Source: Pseudomonadota bacterium (lineage in GTDB: Bacteria > Myxococcota > Polyangia > Polyangiales > Polyangiaceae). From it: 18,952 bases of DNA. A program made the translations under genes and the position numbers. Shown here piece by piece: positions 15,527 to 18,952 of this stretch. The DNA lies in the NCBI GenBank assembly GCA_023419055.1, contig JAEZYO010000570.1, positions 1-18,952 of the forward strand. Direction: 5' to 3'. Below the pieces are notes generated by a model. That model had not been told where the DNA came from, did not search any database, and worked only from the letters and a program-made list of their open reading frames with translations. Positions within the stretch are counted from its first letter, which is position 1; every line of letters starts with the position of its first letter.

Positions 15527-16666
15527 CTACGGGCACTCGCCCTTGGCCTGCACGGTCACTCCCGCGGCGGCGGCGTCACAGGCGTTGCTGTACGTTTCGC
15601 CGTCGCAGCCGCAAACGGGCTCCCACTGGGCGGTGCAGCCGAGCGGGATCTCGGCGCAGACGCCGGTACCGTCGGCGAACCCGCAATCGCCCGCTTGGGA
15701 GTAATCGCAGTACTGACCTCCCGGGCACTGTTCGCCGATGAAACCGCCGCAGGTCGTGCCCGGAGCGGGCTTTTCGCACTCGCCTGCCCGCGCCGCTGAG
15801 GTTCCGGCCAAGTTGGCGTCGCACTCGTTGCCGTACGTCTTGCCGTCGCAGCCGCACACCGGATCGTAGACGGCGTCGCAGGCGTCCGGGATGGCGGTGC
15901 AGACTCCGGTGACGTCGCCCGCTCCGCATAGCGTGTCCGGCGCGAACGCGCAGAACTCGCCGTCGGCGCAGGACGCACCCGTGAGCCCACCACACGTCTT
16001 GCCCGGCCCGGGACCGGGACCGGGTTTGGTCTCGCACTCGCCCGTGTAAGCGACCGAAACACCGGCGCCGTTCGCTTCGCAGGCGTTGGAGTAGGTCTGG
16101 TCGTCGCAGCCGCAAACCGGGGAGTAGACGTCGTCACACACCTCGGGAGAGGGCTTGCACACGCCGGTGGCGTCCGCCTCACCACACGCGGCATCTTCTG
16201 GGTAGTCACAGTACTCGCCCTTCGCGCAGGCCTGTCCGGTGAGGCCACCGCAGGTGCCGTTGCCAGGTTGACCCGGATCCGAACACGGCCCCTCTTTGGC
16301 CACGGAGACGCCGGCGCTCTGCGCTTCGCACGCGTTGCCATAGGTCTCGTCGTCGCAGCCGCACACGGGAGAGTAGATCTCGCCGCAGGCGTCGGGCCTG
16401 GGCCTACAGACGCCCGTCGCGTCCGCGGCGCCGCACGCGTCGTTCGCGGCGTACTCGCAGTACTCGTCCGCGGAGCAGTCGAGCCCGGTGAGCCCGCCGC
16501 AGGTTTTTCCCTGCGGGCCGCCGTCGCAGGCCTGCCCTTCCATGCAGCCGTCCTCGCCTACTTTGGCGACGTCACAGCCCTTGGCCGCGAGCTGGAACGG
16601 CGCCAGCGCAAGCAGAACCAGGAGCGCTGAAAACGGCTTTTTGTTCTGTCCAGATTGAGTAAGCAT
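15527..16666 (-). CDS. Secreted protein with four Kazal-type inhibitor repeats
   Basis: The 379-residue protein has a signal peptide (hydrophobic 13-28, then KGC31, a weak lipobox). Four repeats of about 73 residues follow, at 56-128, 138-211, 224-297 and 306-378. Each starts with TCGG, has a middle GEYCDY...CG.ADATGVC part and ends in a Kazal-like core of the form YxPVCGCDxxTYxNxCxAxxAG. The last part matches Kazal serine protease inhibitor domains; the first part is a linked cysteine-rich segment found with them in myxobacterial proteins. A Gly/Pro linker (PGPGPGPG) separates repeats 2 and 3. It may inhibit foreign or self proteases at the surface. GAGGAGGT six bases before the ATG is a strong ribosome site. 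It lies 32 bases after the sigma-partner gene, probably in the same operon. Confidence 0.87.
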   Translation of the reverse strand: MLTQSGQNKKPFSALLVLLALAPFQLAAKGCDVAKVGEDGCMEGQACDGGPQGKTCGGLTGLDCSADEYCEYAANDACGAADATGVCRPRPDACGEIYSPVCGCDDETYGNACEAQSAGVSVAKEGPCSDPGQPGNGTCGGLTGQACAKGEYCDYPEDAACGEADATGVCKPSPEVCDDVYSPVCGCDDQTYSNACEANGAGVSVAYTGECETKPGPGPGPGKTCGGLTGASCADGEFCAFAPDTLCGAGDVTGVCTAIPDACDAVYDPVCGCDGKTYGNECDANLAGTSAARAGECEKPAPGTTCGGFIGEQCPGGQYCDYSQAGDCGFADGTGVCAEIPLGCTAQWEPVCGCDGETYSNACDAAAAGVTVQAKGECP

Positions 16667-16698
16667 CGTCTTACCTCCTCGTCACCTGTCTCTGAGTC

Positions 16699-17529
16699 TC
16701 AGCGCTCTCGGGCGCGTGCGTCGACCAACTCTGCCTGATTCAACCGTTCGAGCGCGCGCTCGCGTTCCGGTGCCAGCGCGCCGTTCGGGAAGCGGGCCGC
16801 GTGCTGCTTCAAGAGGCTCCGCGCGTTCGCGTGACTGCCGAGTCGGAGCGCGGAAAGCGCCCGATCCATGAGCTCCGTCTCGGCGCGCAGCGTGCTCTCC
16901 GCCGGCCGCCCCTCGAGCGCGGCGAACGTCGCCACCGACGGCTGGGTCGAAGCTCCCGCGACCCTGGCTCGTGGCTCGCCCTGCGTCACTGAGCGCGGCG
17001 CTCGAGGCGCCGCCGCAAGAGGAACCGGCGGCAGCCCGGCCGAACGCTCACCGTTCGCGACGACCGTCGCTGCGGGGAGAGGGAGCGCGCGCTCCGGCGT
17101 TGCGGGGGGAGGCTCTGCCGTCGCCACGGTTTGCGGTGCGGCGGAGGTCGCGCCCGGCGGTACGACCTCGAGCTCCTGGCCCTCGCGAGCGCTCGGGATA
17201 GCGACGCTTGGGGCCTCCTTCGGCGAGCTCACGGCCAGATAGGCCGTCACCGGCAACGACGAACCCGCGACAATGGCTGCCGCCAGCAAAACTTTCGAGC
17301 CGCCGAACAGGGCGGCCGCCTTCGAAACGACGCCCACCTGGGCGCCTGCGCCGCTCAGGGCGGACACCCCCGTCGCGCCCGCTGCGGCGCTCGGAGTCGC
17401 GACCACGCCACCGGCGATGATGCCGGCTGCGAGGAGGCGCGCGCGCATCCGTTCCGCCTGCTTCGGCTCCGGCAGATCGGCGCGCAGGGCGTCGATCAAG
17501 GGTTCGATGTCAGGGTCCGGAGAGGTCAT
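16699..17529 (-). CDS. Membrane partner of ECF sigma factor, with C-terminal TPR-like helices
   Basis: I start this protein at ATG 17529, giving 276 residues, because that codon overlaps the sigma-factor stop as ATGA; the longer frame up to 17673 lies inside the sigma gene. The N-terminus (1-33) is charged and helical. Hydrophobic stretches occur at about 34-50 and, more clearly, at 78-100. A Pro/Ala-rich linker (103-210) then leads to TPR-like helices (about 212-270; ALSALRLGSHANARSLLKQHAARFPNGALAPE). The position and layout suggest an anti-sigma factor that holds the sigma at the membrane. It has no cysteine at all and so lacks the zinc motif of classical ZAS anti-sigma factors; the mode of binding is unknown. 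Confidence 0.75.
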   Translation of the reverse strand: MTSPDPDIEPLIDALRADLPEPKQAERMRARLLAAGIIAGGVVATPSAAAGATGVSALSGAGAQVGVVSKAAALFGGSKVLLAAAIVAGSSLPVTAYLAVSSPKEAPSVAIPSAREGQELEVVPPGATSAAPQTVATAEPPPATPERALPLPAATVVANGERSAGLPPVPLAAAPRAPRSVTQGEPRARVAGASTQPSVATFAALEGRPAESTLRAETELMDRALSALRLGSHANARSLLKQHAARFPNGALAPERERALERLNQAELVDARARER

Positions 17530-18146
17530 CGGGGGCTCCGTCGTGCGAGGGTCTCTAGTCGCGCGACCCGCGCGGTGAAGGCGATGCGTGCCGCGCGGAT
17601 GCGCGAGTACACGGTGTTCAGAGGCAAGCCGGTGATCTCGACGATCTCCGGCGCGGACATCTGCTCCACGCACGCGAGGACGAAGGCCTCGCGTTTCTCG
17701 TCGTCGAGCGCTTCGAGCGCACGCCGCGCGAGATCGAGCCGTTCGGAGGTGTCGAGCTCGCGCTCCAGATCTCCCGTGGCGAGCGCCGACGGGTCGAGCG
17801 CTTCACCGGACTCCTCTTCGGGGGAGACGAACTTGCGTGCGTCCTTCGCGACGCGGGCGCGGTAACGGCGCGCGATGCGCAAGGCGATGCTGTAGATCCA
17901 GGTGCGGAGGTTCGCTTTACCGTCGAACAGGTGCAGCTTGTCGTGCACCACCACGAACACATCCTGAACGGCGTCCTCGAGCGCGCCGTCGCGTACGCCC
18001 AAGCTCCGCAGGCAGCGCCAGACGAACTGGAAGTGAGCCTCGTACACGCGGCCGACGTCGGCCGTGCTCAAGCGGGGACTCGTGGACGCCGGTACCCCGA
18101 AGGCGTTCTCCTCGAACGCGCTCTCTTCCAGGGTGTCGGCGGCCAT
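17526..18146 (-). CDS. ECF (RpoE-like) RNA polymerase sigma factor
   Basis: The 206-residue protein has sigma region 2 at about 34-101 (VYEAHFQFVWRCLRSLG, LEDAVQDVFVVVHDKL, NLRTWIYSIALRIARRYR) and region 4 at about 137-190. The helix-turn-helix there is MSAPEIVEITGLPLNTVYSR (163-182). An acidic linker of some 35 residues joins them and a 30-residue N-terminal extension precedes region 2. It would direct RNA polymerase to a stress or envelope regulon. The next gene overlaps its stop by four bases (ATGA) and encodes a membrane protein, the usual arrangement for a sigma/anti-sigma pair. The start follows the upstream gene by 33 bases, and GAGG is found about 12 bases before the ATG. Confidence 0.92.
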   Translation of the reverse strand: MAADTLEESAFEENAFGVPASTSPRLSTADVGRVYEAHFQFVWRCLRSLGVRDGALEDAVQDVFVVVHDKLHLFDGKANLRTWIYSIALRIARRYRARVAKDARKFVSPEEESGEALDPSALATGDLERELDTSERLDLARRALEALDDEKREAFVLACVEQMSAPEIVEITGLPLNTVYSRIRAARIAFTARVARLETLARRSPR

Positions 18147-18179
18147 CCTCGAGTTAATCCTCGGAGCGCCCCCAATCCG

Positions 18180-18952
18180 TTAAAAAAGGAAGGTACCGGC
18201 GCGAATTACCCCACCTCCGCCCCAGGAGGGCACGCGGTAGGCATCGCCAAAGCCGTCGATCTGGAAGCGCGGCCGGAGAAGCGAGTAGCGCCCCTGCACG
18301 CCGAGCTCGAGCTCCCACCCTGCGATACTGAGCGGCACTACGGCGACCTCGGCGCTCGCGGCGAGGCTCCAGGCCGCGTCGGAGAGAGGTGTGGCGACGC
18401 CCGTACCACGACCGAACATCAGGTCCGCTTCCAGCCCGGCTGATAGTCGGAGCAGCTGCACCGGGCGGTACAGCGGAGCGACTCGTCCGCCGAAGGCGCG
18501 AATTTCTACTCCGCGTTCACCAGCGAGCTCCTCGGTGCCGAGCGCGACATAGCGCAGCGAAAGGAGCCCTCCGACGCTCGCGCGCTCGACGAGCCCTCTG
18601 ATTTCGACGAGCGGCGCCACCCCCGGAACGACCCCCGCCACGGCGCCGCCACCCAGGGCGACCGCGCCCGTCCAAGAAGTAGCGCCCTCATTCGCGTCCT
18701 CCGGTGCGCTGCTTTCGACTGTGTCGGAACGCGCCACCGTCGTATTCGGTTCTTTGGCGCCCGACGGTGGAGGGGCGGGTACAGGCTGGGGCTCCTCGGA
18801 GGGAGCAGGCAGGAGATCGGGTTTCACCGAAGCCGCGACCACGACCACGGCGCTCTTGAAGAGCGTTCGACAGTCCGCGTCGCGGAGCTCGCGCGGCTGG
18901 TCCCGAACGCTCATCCTCAAGAGGTAGCCGCCCTCCTCCGCAGGCGAGATCG
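18180..18952 (-). CDS. Partial outer-membrane-like protein, 5' end beyond the window
   Basis: The frame is open to the right edge, so the start is not in the window; an internal TTG (18920) or ATG (18914) would cut the protein inside a conserved-looking segment. The first visible residues (EEGGYLLRMSVRDQPRELR, then DADCRTLFKSAVVVVAAS) match a pattern common in myxobacterial proteins, where an N-terminal domain ends in RxL...C..L..A.A...A. A Pro-rich linker follows (about 36-60 codons in), then some 165 residues of alternating hydrophobic strands ending in an aromatic residue (GTFLF), typical of a beta-barrel in the outer membrane. Function is unknown. It lies 33 bases upstream of the ECF sigma gene on the same strand and may share its transcript. 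Confidence 0.65.
   Translation of the reverse strand, partial: ISPAEEGGYLLRMSVRDQPRELRDADCRTLFKSAVVVVAASVKPDLLPAPSEEPQPVPAPPPSGAKEPNTTVARSDTVESSAPEDANEGATSWTGAVALGGGAVAGVVPGVAPLVEIRGLVERASVGGLLSLRYVALGTEELAGERGVEIRAFGGRVAPLYRPVQLLRLSAGLEADLMFGRGTGVATPLSDAAWSLAASAEVAVVPLSIAGWELELGVQGRYSLLRPRFQIDGFGDAYRVPSWGGGGVIRAGTFLF

Noticed and set aside
17530..17673. Upstream extension of the sigma-partner protein
   Set aside because: This segment is inside the sigma factor gene and its residues are shadow-like; the ATGA overlap marks the real start.

Overview
The window looks like chromosomal DNA of a myxobacterium, most likely of the Sorangium/Polyangium side (Polyangia). GC is very high and antisense shadow ORFs are long. 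Signs of the group are a MYXO-CTERM-like sorting tail, Ala/Gly/Pro-rich lipoproteins, a Ser/Thr kinase beside an FHA-domain sigma-54 activator, TPR/PEGA proteins and several ECF sigma factors. No rRNA, tRNA, CRISPR, insertion sequence or phage gene was seen. Eighteen protein genes are supported, and the last is cut by the right edge.

Left part (1-4121): a secreted matrixin-type zinc protease (minus strand), a di-haem cytochrome c peroxidase/MauG-like lipoprotein (plus), then a minus-strand pair made of a sugar-binding-like lipoprotein and a four-helix DUF1772 membrane protein.

Signalling block (4122-9760): a plus-strand operon encodes a TPR/PEGA envelope protein, a membrane Ser/Thr kinase and an FHA-AAA+-Fis sigma-54 activator. 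The kinase has no ATG, GTG or TTG start near its domain. The best start is a CTG that overlaps the previous stop as CTGA and has a well-spaced Shine-Dalgarno. Facing this operon is an astacin-like lipoprotein protease. A near-consensus sigma-54 promoter (GGCACG-N4-TTGC) lies about 45 bases upstream of its start, with near-palindromic sites further upstream at enhancer-like distances. I infer a local circuit: envelope protein, kinase, FHA activator, sigma-54, secreted protease.

Middle (9863-11766): a MarR repressor diverges from an MFS exporter. The exporter promoter carries two MarR-type palindromes exactly 22 bp apart, over the -35/-10 spacer and the predicted start of transcription.

DNA-repair block (11830-15500): an Ada-type sensor/AraC/AlkA fusion, an O6-alkylguanine methyltransferase, a YCII/DGPF protein and an ECF42-type sigma factor lie tightly packed on the plus strand. 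This links alkylation repair to a DGPF-ECF42 pair.

Right part (15527-18952, minus strand): an outer-membrane-like protein (5' end outside the window), an ECF sigma factor, a membrane partner overlapping it by ATGA, and a secreted protein with four Kazal-type repeats form a likely operon.
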